Origin: Arthrobacter sunyaminii
GTDB taxonomy: Bacteria; Actinomycetota; Actinomycetes; Actinomycetales; Micrococcaceae
Direction of reading: 5' to 3'
Assembly: GCF_018866305.1 (NCBI RefSeq)
Contig: NZ_CP076456.1
Coordinates: 2,232,001 to 2,296,000, forward strand
Length of the DNA stretch: 64,000 nt
Position numbers and translations under genes: made by a program. Shown one piece after another: positions 42,693-51,219 of the stretch (the stretch's first letter is position 1; each line of letters starts with the position of its first letter). Under the pieces are notes generated by a model, which did not search any database, was not told the origin of the DNA, and worked only from the letters and a program-made list of their open reading frames with translations.

Positions 42693-44216
42693 TCAGCCGC
42701 GCAGCTTAACGTTGATCTGCTTGGTCTGGGTAAACCCTGCCAGCATGCCCTCCAGCGACACTTCGCGGCCGATGCCGCTTTGCTTGTAGCCGCCATAGGA
42801 CTGACCCACCACCTGGCCGCCGCCCTGGTTGACCTGTACCCAGCCGGCGTCGACCCGGTGGGCGGTGTTCAGGGCATTGTCCAGGTTGTGCGACCAGACA
42901 TAGGCAGCGAGCCCGTAGTGGGAATCATTCGCCATCCGGATCACGTCTTCCGTATCCCGCCACGGAATGGCGACCAGCACCGGTCCGAAAATCTCTTCCT
43001 GTGCGAGACGGAAATCGTTGCGCCCCCCGCCGAAGACGGTGGGCAGGTGGAAGTAGCCCTCCGTGAGCGGCCCCTCCGTGGGAACGTCGCCGCCCAGCAG
43101 GGTCTTCATGGAGCTGCGGCCGTCGTCGAGGTAGCCGCTGATGGAAGAGAACTGGCTGTTGTTGATGATGGCGCCCATGTCCGTGGCCTCATCCAGCGGG
43201 TTGCCCACCACCAGGGCGCCCAGCTTCACGGTGAGCCGTTCCAGGACCTCGTCGTAGATGTCCTCGTGGAGGAACAGCCGGGACCCGGCCGTGCAGCTTT
43301 GGCCCTGGCGGGTGAAGCGCGAGGCCAGGAGCAGTCCGTCAATGAGGTCCTCGTCCACGGCATCCGGAAAGACGATCGACGGGTTCTTTCCGCCCAGCTC
43401 CAGGGACACATGGGCCAGCCGTTCACCGGCGGTGCGGGCGACGCCGCGGCCCACCTCGGTGGAACCCGTGAAGGAGACCTTGTCCACGCCCGGATGCTCG
43501 GCCAGGGCCGCGCCAATGACGCTTCCGCGGCCGGTGATGGCGTTGACGGTTCCGGCCGGAAGGTGCCGGGAACAGATTTCGGCCAGCAGCAGGATGGTGA
43601 GCGGCGCGTCGTCGGCAGCTTTCAGGATGACCGTGTTTCCGGCCGCCAAGGCAGCGGGCAGCTTGAATCCGGCAATCATGAGCGGGGAGTTCCACGGCAG
43701 GATACAGGCCACGACGCCCAGCGGTTCCAGCCGCGTGTACTGCAGCTGACCGTCCCCGGCCGGCAGCGTCACGCCCTTAACCTCACCGGCGATGCCGGAA
43801 AAGTAGCGGAACAATGCCACCAGAGTGGTGACCTCCGGACGGGCCTGGGTGCGCAGGGCGTTGCCGGTGTCCAGGGCCGTGAGGCGGGCGAAGTCTTCCG
43901 CCCGCGCCTCGATGTCATCCGCGATCAGTGACAGCGCCCGCGCCCGGGCGGTGAAGTGGAGGTTGCGCCAGCCCGGAAATGCTTCCCGCGCGGCACTCAC
44001 CGCACGGTCAACATCCTCGGGACCTGCGGCGGGAACCCGTGCAATCACGGTTTCCCGCTTGGCGGGGTTCATCACGTCGCGCCAGGAGCCGGAGACGGCT
44101 TCCACCGGTTCCCCGCCGATCCACATGGGCTGGTCGACGCCGGACAGAAACGAGCTGTAGTCCGAAGTCTCGTGAGCTTCGGCCGCCGAATCCGACGGAA
44201 TGTTGAGCTGGGTCAT
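42693..44216 (-). CDS. NAD(P)-dependent aldehyde dehydrogenase
   Basis: A 507-residue class 1/2-like aldehyde dehydrogenase. PWNSP holds the oxyanion Asn176, FTGSTEVGR the cofactor loop, LELGGKNP the general base Glu273 and GQSCTAGSR the nucleophile Cys308. The usual KPSE after the second Rossmann strand is KAADD. It does not show the CoA-acylating MmsA pattern, so it yields a free acid rather than propionyl-CoA. In this operon it may feed the adjacent acyl-CoA synthetase. A 60-base gap separates it from the upstream crotonase. Confidence 0.93.
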   Translation of the reverse strand: MTQLNIPSDSAAEAHETSDYSSFLSGVDQPMWIGGEPVEAVSGSWRDVMNPAKRETVIARVPAAGPEDVDRAVSAAREAFPGWRNLHFTARARALSLIADDIEARAEDFARLTALDTGNALRTQARPEVTTLVALFRYFSGIAGEVKGVTLPAGDGQLQYTRLEPLGVVACILPWNSPLMIAGFKLPAALAAGNTVILKAADDAPLTILLLAEICSRHLPAGTVNAITGRGSVIGAALAEHPGVDKVSFTGSTEVGRGVARTAGERLAHVSLELGGKNPSIVFPDAVDEDLIDGLLLASRFTRQGQSCTAGSRLFLHEDIYDEVLERLTVKLGALVVGNPLDEATDMGAIINNSQFSSISGYLDDGRSSMKTLLGGDVPTEGPLTEGYFHLPTVFGGGRNDFRLAQEEIFGPVLVAIPWRDTEDVIRMANDSHYGLAAYVWSHNLDNALNTAHRVDAGWVQVNQGGGQVVGQSYGGYKQSGIGREVSLEGMLAGFTQTKQINVKLRG

Positions 44217-44276
44217 GATGCCTCGTTCTCGAGTGGGATGGGCGGGGAAACTGGCAGTGCTTACTGGCGGTGCTTA

Positions 44277-45053
44277 TTAGCGGTGCTTGAAGTCCGGCTT
44301 GCGCTTCTCAATGAACGCCGCCATGCCTTCTTTCTGGTCTTCCAGGGCAAAGACGGAATGGAACACCCGGCGCTCCAGACGGATGCCGGAGTCCAGGCTG
44401 GTTTCAAAGGCGGCATTCACCAGTTCCTTGCCGAGCATGGCCACGGGAGCGGACATGGAAGCGATCGTCTCGGCGGTGGAGCGGGCGTCGTCGAGCAGGT
44501 CAGCGGCCGGCACAACACGGGAGACCAGGCCTGCGCGTTCGGCCTCTTCGGCGCCGATGGTCCGACCCGTGAGGATCATTTCCATAGCCTTGGCCTTGCC
44601 CACCGCACGGGTCAACCGCTGCGATCCGCCGATGCCGGGGATAACGCCGAGCTTGATTTCGGGCTGGCCAAACTTGGCCGTATCCGCGGCAATGATGAAG
44701 TCGCACAGCAGCGCCAGTTCACAGCCGCCACCCAGCGCATGGCCGGCGACGGCGGCAATCACCGGGGTGCGTACGGCAGCCAGGGTGTCCCAGCCACGGA
44801 ACCAGTTCCCCAGGTACATGTCCATATAGGTCTTCTCGGACATTTCCTTAATGTCGGCGCCGGCGGCAAAAGCCCGTTCGGATCCGGTGATGACAATGGC
44901 GCCGACGTCAGGATCATTGTCCAGCTCCGTCGCGGCCGACACCACGTCCTGCATCATCCCGAAGTTCAGGGCGTTCAGCGCCTTGGGCCGGTTCAGGGTA
45001 ATGATGCCAACCCGTCCGCTGCGCTCCAGGAGGATGTTTTCGTACTCGCTCAT
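44277..45053 (-). CDS. enoyl-CoA hydratase (crotonase)
   Basis: A 258-residue canonical hydratase adding water to 2-enoyl-CoA. Both catalytic glutamates are present, in [11 protein letters not shown] and in [17 protein letters not shown], and [10 protein letters not shown] forms the oxyanion hole. In the context of an isobutyryl-CoA-type dehydrogenase and 3-hydroxyisobutyryl-CoA hydrolase it most likely hydrates methacrylyl-CoA. ATG 45053 overlaps the mmsB-like stop by four bases. Confidence 0.94.
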   Translation of the reverse strand: MSEYENILLERSGRVGIITLNRPKALNALNFGMMQDVVSAATELDNDPDVGAIVITGSERAFAAGADIKEMSEKTYMDMYLGNWFRGWDTLAAVRTPVIAAVAGHALGGGCELALLCDFIIAADTAKFGQPEIKLGVIPGIGGSQRLTRAVGKAKAMEMILTGRTIGAEEAERAGLVSRVVPAADLLDDARSTAETIASMSAPVAMLGKELVNAAFETSLDSGIRLERRVFHSVFALEDQKEGMAAFIEKRKPDFKHR

Positions 45054-46096
45054 ACTGCTCCGCTCTGTTCTGCCGGCTGCTGGCCGGCGGTATTGCTGTT
45101 AATGTCACCGGTGCTGTTAATGTCACCGGTGCTGTTAATGTCACCGGTGCTGTTCGTGCCACTGGATCCTGCACGAATGGTTTTGATGACGGCGGAAAAG
45201 TCTTCTCCCCCGCTGCCGGATTCCGTAAGCTCCCGGAAAATCTCCCCGGCTCTCCGGCCCAGTTCGGCGCGGACACCGGTGGAGTCCAGCGCATCTGCGG
45301 CGAGACCCAGGTCCTTGGCCATCAGGGCCGCGGCGAAACCGGGCCGGTAATCCCGGTTGGCCGGGCTGGCCGGAACCGGACCGGGAACCGGGCAGTTGGT
45401 GGTCAGCGCCCAGCACTGGCCGGATGCCGCCGAGGCAACATCAAACAGTGCCTGATGCGTCAGGCCAAGCTCTTCGCCCAGGACAAACGCTTCGCTGACG
45501 GCAATCATGGACACGCCCAGGATCATGTTGTTGCAGATCTTGGCTGCCTGGCCGGCTCCCGGCCCGCCGCAGTGGACCACGCGCCCGCCCATCACGTCGA
45601 GCAGGGGCAGCGCGGCGGCAAAGTCCTCCTCCGCGCCGCCCACCATGAACGTCAGGGTTCCGGCCTCGGCACCTACCACTCCGCCGGACACCGGGGCGTC
45701 CAGTCCGCGGTGGCCGGTCTCCAGCATCAGGGCGTGGGCCGTGGTGGCGTCGTCCACCGAAATGGTCGAGCATTCCAGGAACAGGGCATCGGGAGCTGCT
45801 GCCGCGAGCAGACCCAGCATGTCGCCGTCTCCTGACAGGGCATTGAGCACATGCGTTCCCGTGGGCAGCATGGTGATGACGATGCCGGCGCCGGTCACCG
45901 CTTCGTCAGCGGAGGCAGCCATTCGAACCCCGGCTGCGGCGGCCTTCTGCGCTGCGGCCGGAACCGGGTCATATCCGGTGACGGAATAACCGGCGGCAAC
46001 CAGATTGGCGGCCATGGGGCCACCCATGTTGCCCAGCCCGATAAAACCTATCTGCATTCCCTGCTCGTGCGTCTGCGTAGCCTGCTCGTCCGTCAT
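45050..46096 (-). CDS. mmsB: 3-hydroxyisobutyrate dehydrogenase
   Basis: NAD-dependent oxidation of 3-hydroxyisobutyrate to methylmalonate semialdehyde. The 348-residue protein has the Rossmann loop [33 protein letters not shown] and [14 protein letters not shown] with the catalytic lysine. [10 protein letters not shown] is the usual C-terminal helix. ATG 46096 has AGGAG at five bases and overlaps the upstream stop; ATG 46057 is a shorter option. The normal domain is followed by a C-terminal tail made of exact hexapeptide repeats (NSTGDI x3), not part of the family fold. Confidence 0.94.
   Translation of the reverse strand: MTDEQATQTHEQGMQIGFIGLGNMGGPMAANLVAAGYSVTGYDPVPAAAQKAAAAGVRMAASADEAVTGAGIVITMLPTGTHVLNALSGDGDMLGLLAAAAPDALFLECSTISVDDATTAHALMLETGHRGLDAPVSGGVVGAEAGTLTFMVGGAEEDFAAALPLLDVMGGRVVHCGGPGAGQAAKICNNMILGVSMIAVSEAFVLGEELGLTHQALFDVASAASGQCWALTTNCPVPGPVPASPANRDYRPGFAAALMAKDLGLAADALDSTGVRAELGRRAGEIFRELTESGSGGEDFSAVIKTIRAGSSGTNSTGDINSTGDINSTGDINSNTAGQQPAEQSGAV
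45095..45154 (-). repeat. exact 18-bp tandem repeat x3 at the 3' end of mmsB
   Basis: Three identical copies of GCTGTTAATGTCACCGGT (plus strand) at 45095, 45113 and 45131, then a partial copy. They encode the hexapeptide NSTGDI in the C-terminal tail of the dehydrogenase. Perfect identity implies recent expansion and likely copy-number variation between strains. Confidence 0.95.
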
Positions 46097-47262
46097 CGCT
46101 GCTCCTGGCTGATCAATTCGTCGCTGCTGATCGCGTTGTCGTTGCGGATCGCTTTGTCGTTGCTGGTCACTGTGTCGTTGGTTCCATGGGCCTTCCGGTG
46201 CTCCCACAGGTCGGGACGGCCGTCGAGCGGAGCAAAATAGGAATCGACGTCCCCCTGCCTCACCTCCGCCAGTGTGGCCGGCATCCACTGCGGACTGCGG
46301 TCCTTATCGATGACCTGGGCCCGGACGCCCTCAGCGAAGTCCGGCGCGGTTAGGGCATGGAGTGAAACGCGGTATTCCTGTTCCAGCACGCTGCGCAGAT
46401 CCGGAAGATCCCGCGCCCGGCGCAGTGACTGCAGCGTTACCTTGAGCGCCGACGGGGACTTTGTCAGCACGACGGCGGCCGCCGCGTTCGCGTCCCCGGA
46501 CTCCGAGCGGAGCAGTGCATCAATGATGGTCTCCACATCGTCGTAGGCGAAACACTCGTCAATCCATTCCCGGGCTGCCGCCAGGGACGGCTCCGGTGCC
46601 TCCTGCGCAAAGTCCTGCAGGACTTCATCTGCCTGCCGGTGCTCCAGCTCAGCAGACAGTTCCCCAAGCCGGGAGCTGTCCACATAAACATCCGCCAGAC
46701 CCAACAGCAGGGCGTCGGCTCCGGTCATGGTTCCGGCGGTGAGGGCTGCGTGAGTGCCCAGCTCGCCGGGTGCCCGGGACAGCAGGTAGGTGCCTCCGAT
46801 GTCGGGAACAAAGCCGATTCCCGTTTCCGGCATACCCACTTTGGTGCGTTCAGTGACAACCCGGTGCCGCGCATGCGCGGAAACGCCGACGCCGCCGCCC
46901 AGCACAATGCCGTCCATCAGAGCGACATACGGCTTGGGGTAACTGCTGATCCGGGCGTTGAGTTCGTACTCCTCGGCCCAGAAGTCTGCTGACTCCCTGC
47001 CGCCGTTGCCGGCATCGCGGTACAGGGCCACAATGTCACCGCCGGCGCAGAGCCCGCGCTCTCCGGCACCGGACAGCAGGACGGTGGCCACGCCGTCGTC
47101 GTGCTCCCAGGCATCCAGGGCTTCCCCGATCAGGGACACCATATTGGCCGTGAGCGCATTGATTGCCTTGGGGCGGTTCAGGATGAGGTGTCCGAGATGC
47201 CCGCGGCGTTCGAGACGGATCTCAGGCTCGGACGTTTCAGGTGTATTGGGTGCTTCGGTCAT
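46093..47262 (-). CDS. 3-hydroxyisobutyryl-CoA hydrolase (crotonase superfamily)
   Basis: A 389-residue enzyme of valine catabolism that releases 3-hydroxyisobutyrate from its CoA ester. LCAGGDIVAL is the oxyanion loop. GGGVGVSAHARHRVVTE and MPETGIGFVPDIGGTYLLSR carry the Glu/Asp pair typical of HIBYL-CoA hydrolases rather than hydratases. Length is above simple crotonases, as expected for this class, with a C-terminal helical domain ending SYFAPLDGRPDLW. Then comes a hydrophilic tail of four 18-bp hexapeptide units. ATG 47262 has GGAGG upstream and sits one base after the acyl-CoA dehydrogenase stop. Confidence 0.93.
   Translation of the reverse strand: MTEAPNTPETSEPEIRLERRGHLGHLILNRPKAINALTANMVSLIGEALDAWEHDDGVATVLLSGAGERGLCAGGDIVALYRDAGNGGRESADFWAEEYELNARISSYPKPYVALMDGIVLGGGVGVSAHARHRVVTERTKVGMPETGIGFVPDIGGTYLLSRAPGELGTHAALTAGTMTGADALLLGLADVYVDSSRLGELSAELEHRQADEVLQDFAQEAPEPSLAAAREWIDECFAYDDVETIIDALLRSESGDANAAAAVVLTKSPSALKVTLQSLRRARDLPDLRSVLEQEYRVSLHALTAPDFAEGVRAQVIDKDRSPQWMPATLAEVRQGDVDSYFAPLDGRPDLWEHRKAHGTNDTVTSNDKAIRNDNAISSDELISQEQR
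46105..46176 (-). repeat. degenerate 18-bp repeat x4 at the 3' end of the hydrolase gene
   Basis: Four 18-bp units (46105, 46123, 46141, 46159) resembling GTTGCTGATCGCTTTGTC on the plus strand. They encode the hexapeptides NDTVTS, NDKAIR, NDNAIS and SDELIS at the protein C terminus. The period equals that of the exact repeat in the next gene. Confidence 0.85.
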
Positions 47263-47263
47263 T

Positions 47264-48400
47264 TCAGGCCTCCGCCAGTGTTCGCCCGACAATGAGCTGC
47301 ATGATCTCGTTGGAACCTTCCAGTATTTGGTGGACCCGCAGGTCCCGGACAATTTTCTCCAAGCCGTACTCGGAGAGGTAGCCGTAACCGCCGTGCAGCT
47401 GCAGCGCTTCATTGGCGACTTTGAACGCATTGTCAGTGGCCACCCGTTTGGCAATGGCACAGAGTTTGACGACGTCGTCAGTACCCCGGTCCAGTGCATC
47501 GGCACCCCGCCACAGCATGGTGCGTGCTGTCTGCAGATCCATTTCCATATCCGCCAGACGGAACATGAGGGACGACTGTTCGATGAGTGGTTTGCCGAAA
47601 GCCGTGCGCTCCTTCAGATAAGCCACGGTTTTGTCCAGCGCGGCCTGCGCACCGCCCAGAGAGCACGCTCCCATGTTGAGGCGTCCGCCATTCAGACCTT
47701 TCATGGCAATGCCGAAACCGGAGCCCTCTTCACCGAGGCGGTTGGCTACCGGCACCCGCAGATCGGTGAAGATCACCTGTGCGGTGGGCTGCGCGTTCCA
47801 GCCCATCTTGCGTTCGGACGGCCCAAAGGAAAGCCCCGGCGTGTCAGCCGGCACTACGATGGCGCTGATGCCGCGCGGGCCTGCACCGCTGGTGCGGGCC
47901 ATGACGATGTAATAGCTGGAGGACCCGGCCCCGGAAATGAACTGTTTGACGCCGTTGAGGACATACTCATCGCCGTCGCGTTCAGCCTTGGTGGCGAGCG
48001 CAGCCGCATCCGAACCCGCCCCGGGTTCCGTCAGGCAGTAGCTTCCCAGCGACTGCATGGACGCCAGCTCCGGAACCCACCGGGCACGCTGGTCCGCATT
48101 GCCGAAGGTGTCGATCATCCACACCACCATGTTGTGGATGGAAATATAGGCGGCAATGGAGGGATCCGCTTTGGAGAGTTCTTCGAAAATCAGCACGGCA
48201 TCCGACCGGGAAAGACCGGAGCCGCCGTATTCCTCTGCAGCATAGATGGCACCCATGCCAAGTTCTCCGGCCTGGGCCAGCACGTCCACCGGGAAATGCT
48301 TTGTTTCATCCCATTTCGCCGCGTTTGGCGCGAGGGCGTCGGAAGCGAATTCCCGAACCATATCCCTAATGGCCTGCTGGTCCTGCGTCAGTTCGAACAT
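47264..48400 (-). CDS. acyl-CoA dehydrogenase, probably isobutyryl-CoA dehydrogenase
   Basis: A 378-residue FAD-dependent dehydrogenase that makes the 2-enoyl-CoA. CLTEPGAGSDAAAL and the FAD-contact strand KQFISGAGSS are clear; the C-terminal QILEGSNEIMQLIVGR carries the catalytic-loop glutamate typical of short-chain members. LHGGYGYLSEY is the adenine-binding segment. Downstream 3-hydroxyisobutyryl-CoA hydrolase and mmsB make isobutyryl-CoA (valine pathway) the best substrate guess. ATG 48400 has AAGGG at eight bases; the open frame to 48469 overlaps the palindrome and is unlikely to be translated. It is the first gene of the operon. Confidence 0.94.
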   Translation of the reverse strand: MFELTQDQQAIRDMVREFASDALAPNAAKWDETKHFPVDVLAQAGELGMGAIYAAEEYGGSGLSRSDAVLIFEELSKADPSIAAYISIHNMVVWMIDTFGNADQRARWVPELASMQSLGSYCLTEPGAGSDAAALATKAERDGDEYVLNGVKQFISGAGSSSYYIVMARTSGAGPRGISAIVVPADTPGLSFGPSERKMGWNAQPTAQVIFTDLRVPVANRLGEEGSGFGIAMKGLNGGRLNMGACSLGGAQAALDKTVAYLKERTAFGKPLIEQSSLMFRLADMEMDLQTARTMLWRGADALDRGTDDVVKLCAIAKRVATDNAFKVANEALQLHGGYGYLSEYGLEKIVRDLRVHQILEGSNEIMQLIVGRTLAEA

Positions 48401-48824
48401 GGTCCGCCCTTCATTGGTGCCGTGACGCCCAACATACTTGGACTCCCTAGTAATTACTAGGGGTTCCAAGGACTCTTTCTTCCGGGCACCTCTGCTGCGG
48501 CGGTTGTTAGCGGACTTTCCATTGCGGACAGCGTCATAGTTAGACCACCACGGGCAGTGTCTGCAAGAATTCCCGAACCGGCTGTTACTCCCAGAATCCC
48601 GCTGCGCCGCCGCCGTTGAGTGCGGCCCTCAAACGTCCGATATCAGCTCTTTATTCCCGCCCCGTCACGGGGCTTCATGCGCGTTCACCCGGCGCCATGA
48701 TCCTTGGCATGCCCCTGCCGCGGGGCCTAGCGTTGCGAAGCTGCGGGCAGTTCTCCCGCACCCCCATGAACCCAGCTGGAATTCATCCCGCTGGATTCAC
48801 CTCCCCCGCCAAAGGAGTACCCCC
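48401..48824. other. 424-base divergent regulatory region
   Basis: No convincing gene. It holds the promoter of the eight-gene catabolic operon (minus) with its 18-bp palindrome, and the promoter of tsuAB (plus). A perfect 7-bp stem GCCCCGT/ACGGGGC at 48659-48673 and TGCGGG/CCCGCA near 48742-48761 could fold in the tsuA leader. I could not match them to a known riboswitch. Confidence 0.5.
48445..48462. promoter_or_regulatory. perfect 18-bp palindrome, candidate MarR operator
   Basis: CCCTAGTAATTACTAGGG is perfectly self-complementary and lies 45 bases ahead of the acyl-CoA dehydrogenase start. Size, AT-rich centre and position fit a MarR-family dimer site. The likely regulator is the last gene of the same operon (39569-40108). 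Confidence 0.7.
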
Positions 48825-49895
48825 ATGCTTATCTCCGGCCTTATTGTCGGCATGGCCCTGGGCTTTGTCATGCAGCGCGGGCGCTTTTGCGTCACCGGCG
48901 CCTTCCGCGACGTCTGGGTCACGCGCAACACGCGCTGGCTGACCGCCTTTCTTGTGGTGGTGGCGGTCCAGAGTGTAGGCGTTTTCGCCCTGGACGCCGC
49001 CGGCGTCATTACCCTCGCTTCCGGCCCATTCCCGTGGCTGGCCACCATTGTTGGCGGTTTCATTTTCGGATTCGCCATTATTCTTGCCGGCGGCTGTGCC
49101 ACTGGAACGTATTACCGTGCCGGTGAAGGACTGGTGGGGAGCTGGCTCGCGCTCATCACGTACGCGCTCTTTGCCGCCGTCATGAAGACGGGACCGCTTT
49201 CCGGCTTCAATACCTCCATGCGCTCCGTGACCATTGAACAAAGCAACTTCTATTCGGTGCTCAACGTCTCACCATGGGTCTTTGTGGCCCTTCTGGTGGC
49301 CGGGGTAGCCCTGGCGGTGCGCCACCACCTGAACAAGCCGCGGTTCAAAATGGCCGCACCGCCGGCGTCAAAAACCGGACTGGCACATCTGTTGTTTGAA
49401 AAGCCCTGGAATGCCTTTGCCACCGCAGTGGTTATTGGCCTGATCGCCATTGCCGCGTGGCCGCTGAGCTGGGCCACCGGCCGGGAGGCCGGGCTGGGGA
49501 TCACCACACCGTCCTCCAACGCGGTCAACTACCTGGTTACGGGAGATCCCGAACTGGTGGACTGGGGCGTACTCCTGGTTGCCGGCATTCTTCTCGGCTC
49601 CTACATCGCCGCCAAGGGCAGCGGAGAGTTCCGCATCCGGGTTCCCGACGCCGCAACAGTGGTGAAGAGCCTGAGCGGCGGTGCCCTTATGGGGATCGGA
49701 GCTGCACTGGCAGGCGGGTGCACCATCGGCAACGCCATGGTCGAGACCGCACAGTTCAGCTTCCAGGGCTGGACGGCACTGGTGTTCATGATTTTGGGCG
49801 CCGGGCTGGGGGCACGGCTCACCATTATGAACCGCCGCCCCTCCTCCGGATCCGGTCCGGCCAAGGTTCCCGCCCGCGCCGCAGCGCACAGCTAG
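48825..49895 (+). CDS. tsuA: thiosulfate transporter TsuA (YeeE/YedE family)
   Basis: A 356-residue inner-membrane protein importing thiosulfate. The relay cysteines of the YeeE fold are present: C22 in RGRFCVTGAF, C91 in AGGCATGTYYRAGEG and C299 in AGGCTIGNAM. The first two match the numbering I recall for Spirochaeta YeeE. About nine to twelve hydrophobic segments are visible with a basic loop in the middle. AAAGGAG precedes ATG 48825. The TusA-like tsuB follows after 71 bases, completing the known uptake pair. Confidence 0.93.
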   Translation: MLISGLIVGMALGFVMQRGRFCVTGAFRDVWVTRNTRWLTAFLVVVAVQSVGVFALDAAGVITLASGPFPWLATIVGGFIFGFAIILAGGCATGTYYRAGEGLVGSWLALITYALFAAVMKTGPLSGFNTSMRSVTIEQSNFYSVLNVSPWVFVALLVAGVALAVRHHLNKPRFKMAAPPASKTGLAHLLFEKPWNAFATAVVIGLIAIAAWPLSWATGREAGLGITTPSSNAVNYLVTGDPELVDWGVLLVAGILLGSYIAAKGSGEFRIRVPDAATVVKSLSGGALMGIGAALAGGCTIGNAMVETAQFSFQGWTALVFMILGAGLGARLTIMNRRPSSGSGPAKVPARAAAHS

Positions 49896-49966
49896 TCAGG
49901 TAACTAACACCCCCGACAACAACCGTCCCGCCCATAAACCGGCGGCTCCCGAAAGGAAACATCCCC

Positions 49967-50194
49967 ATGGCACAGGTAACCCTCGAAACCAACGGACAGG
50001 TCTGCCCCTTCCCCCTCGTCGAAGCCAAGGACGCCATGACCACCCTGGCAGCGGGTGACGAACTGGTGATCAACTTTGACTGCACCCAGGCCACCGACGC
50101 CATTCCGCGCTGGGCCGCTGAAAACAACTACCCGGTCACCGATTTCTCCAAGATCGGTCCGGCGGAATGGTCCATTACGGTCCAGAAGGCCTGA
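49967..50194 (+). CDS. tsuB: TusA-like sulfurtransferase TsuB (YeeD family)
   Basis: A 75-residue TusA/SirA-fold protein. The active motif CPxP is CPFP with Cys13, which accepts sulfur from thiosulfate delivered by TsuA on the cytosolic side. TLETNGQVCPFPLVEAKDAM is the first strand and helix. GAAAGGAAA precedes ATG 49967. It is the second gene of the tsuAB operon, followed at once by a strong hairpin. Confidence 0.93.
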   Translation: MAQVTLETNGQVCPFPLVEAKDAMTTLAAGDELVINFDCTQATDAIPRWAAENNYPVTDFSKIGPAEWSITVQKA

Positions 50195-50212
50195 GCCTCC
50201 TGAACTCTGACT

Positions 50213-50243
50213 TGCGGCACCCCAGAAAACCCGGGGTGCCGCA
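50213..50243. terminator. hairpin terminator after tsuB
   Basis: A perfect 11-bp stem (TGCGGCACCCC) with a nine-base loop containing AGAAAAC, 19 bases after tsuB and ahead of the convergent crotonase stop. The plus strand lacks a long T run. Confidence 0.75.
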
Positions 50244-50289
50244 GTCAGTTCTAGCCGCAGTCAGTTCTAGCTGGCAGTCAGTTCTGGCT
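50241..50289. repeat. three direct copies of a 16-17 bp unit
   Basis: GCAGTCAGTTCTAG-type units start at 50241, 50257 and 50274. The first copy overlaps the right arm of the tsuB terminator and the third includes the stop codon of the convergent crotonase gene. No function assigned. Confidence 0.8.
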
Positions 50290-51054
50290 GTTGGATCGTG
50301 CGGCAAAAGCAGCGAGCCGCTCCCGGGTGTCCGCTGAACCCGCCATCGACGCGATGGTTTCAGCTTCCTCCTGCAGGTGGGCCTCATAGGCTGCCAGGCT
50401 CCGCGCACGCAGCAGCCGCTTGGTGGGGCCGAGCACGGCAACGGCTCCCGCCGCCAGTTGCTGTCCCAGCTCCTGTGCCCTGCGGGCAAGGTCCTCCGCG
50501 GCCGCCACTTCGTTGATCAGACCCCACTCGAGGGCATCGGCGTGATTGGCCACCCTACCCGTGAGACACATTTCGGCTGCGCGTCGCGGGCCCGCCAGTT
50601 CGGGCAGCAAATAGGACACCCCGCAGTCAGGCGTCAGTCCCACCCCGGCATAGGCGCTCAGGAACCGGGCCCGCGGCGAGGCAAGAACGAAATCCGAGTT
50701 CAGCGCCAGGCCCAGACCCGCACCGGCTGCAGGTCCGTTCACCACCGCGATGCTGATCAGGCGGGAGTTGGCCAGCGCCAGGACTGCTTCATGCAGCTTG
50801 CCGGCCAGCTCCTTCAGGAAACCGCCCTGATCCGCGGCTGCAGCCATTGCTGCCACATCACCTCCGGCACAGAAAAACCGGCCGTTGCCCTGCAGCAGCA
50901 GGACATGGCAGTCCGTGCGGGTTTCCGCCTCGGCGAGCGCTGCGTAAAGTTCCTCAGCCAGGACCAGGCCAAGGGCATTCGCCTGGTCCGGGCGGTTCAG
51001 TGTCAGCCGCGCCAGCGCGCCGTCGTACTCGAGCGTGAGATGGCGGTAGGTCAT
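50278..51054 (-). CDS. enoyl-CoA hydratase/isomerase family protein (PaaG-like)
   Basis: A 258-residue crotonase. FCAGGDVAAM is the oxyanion loop. NGPAAGAGLGLALNSDF and GVGLTPDCGVSYLLPELAG resemble PaaG (1,2-epoxyphenylacetyl-CoA isomerase) with its catalytic Asp in TPD; the standard hydratase glutamates are absent. Isomerase activity is more likely than hydration. It is divergent from an acyl-CoA synthetase, but no other paa genes are nearby, so the substrate is open. Confidence 0.88.
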   Translation of the reverse strand: MTYRHLTLEYDGALARLTLNRPDQANALGLVLAEELYAALAEAETRTDCHVLLLQGNGRFFCAGGDVAAMAAAADQGGFLKELAGKLHEAVLALANSRLISIAVVNGPAAGAGLGLALNSDFVLASPRARFLSAYAGVGLTPDCGVSYLLPELAGPRRAAEMCLTGRVANHADALEWGLINEVAAAEDLARRAQELGQQLAAGAVAVLGPTKRLLRARSLAAYEAHLQEEAETIASMAGSADTRERLAAFAARSNSQN

Positions 51055-51219
51055 GCGGCAGGTCTCCTCGTGCGTGGGCGGTCATCCGGCTGCGTGCCAG
51101 TCTAACCGGGCAGGTCAACATCTTCCCCTCCGCCGCCCGCTGGGACAGAATGTGGGCCAACAGGTCCGCTGATGCGCATTGGTGCTGACGCGGCAAGCAG
51201 TCGATTATGGGGGTACCGC

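Noticed and set aside
41868-43931. 687-codon plus-strand open frame opposite the crotonase and aldehyde dehydrogenase
   Set aside because: Same reason: an antisense shadow of verified genes.
48616-48942. Plus-strand frame spanning the tsuA leader
   Set aside because: It overlaps the tsuA start in another frame and lacks a ribosome site or conservation.
50241-50289. Possible CRISPR-like short direct repeats
   Set aside because: Units are adjacent without spacers and only three in number, so this is a simple tandem repeat.
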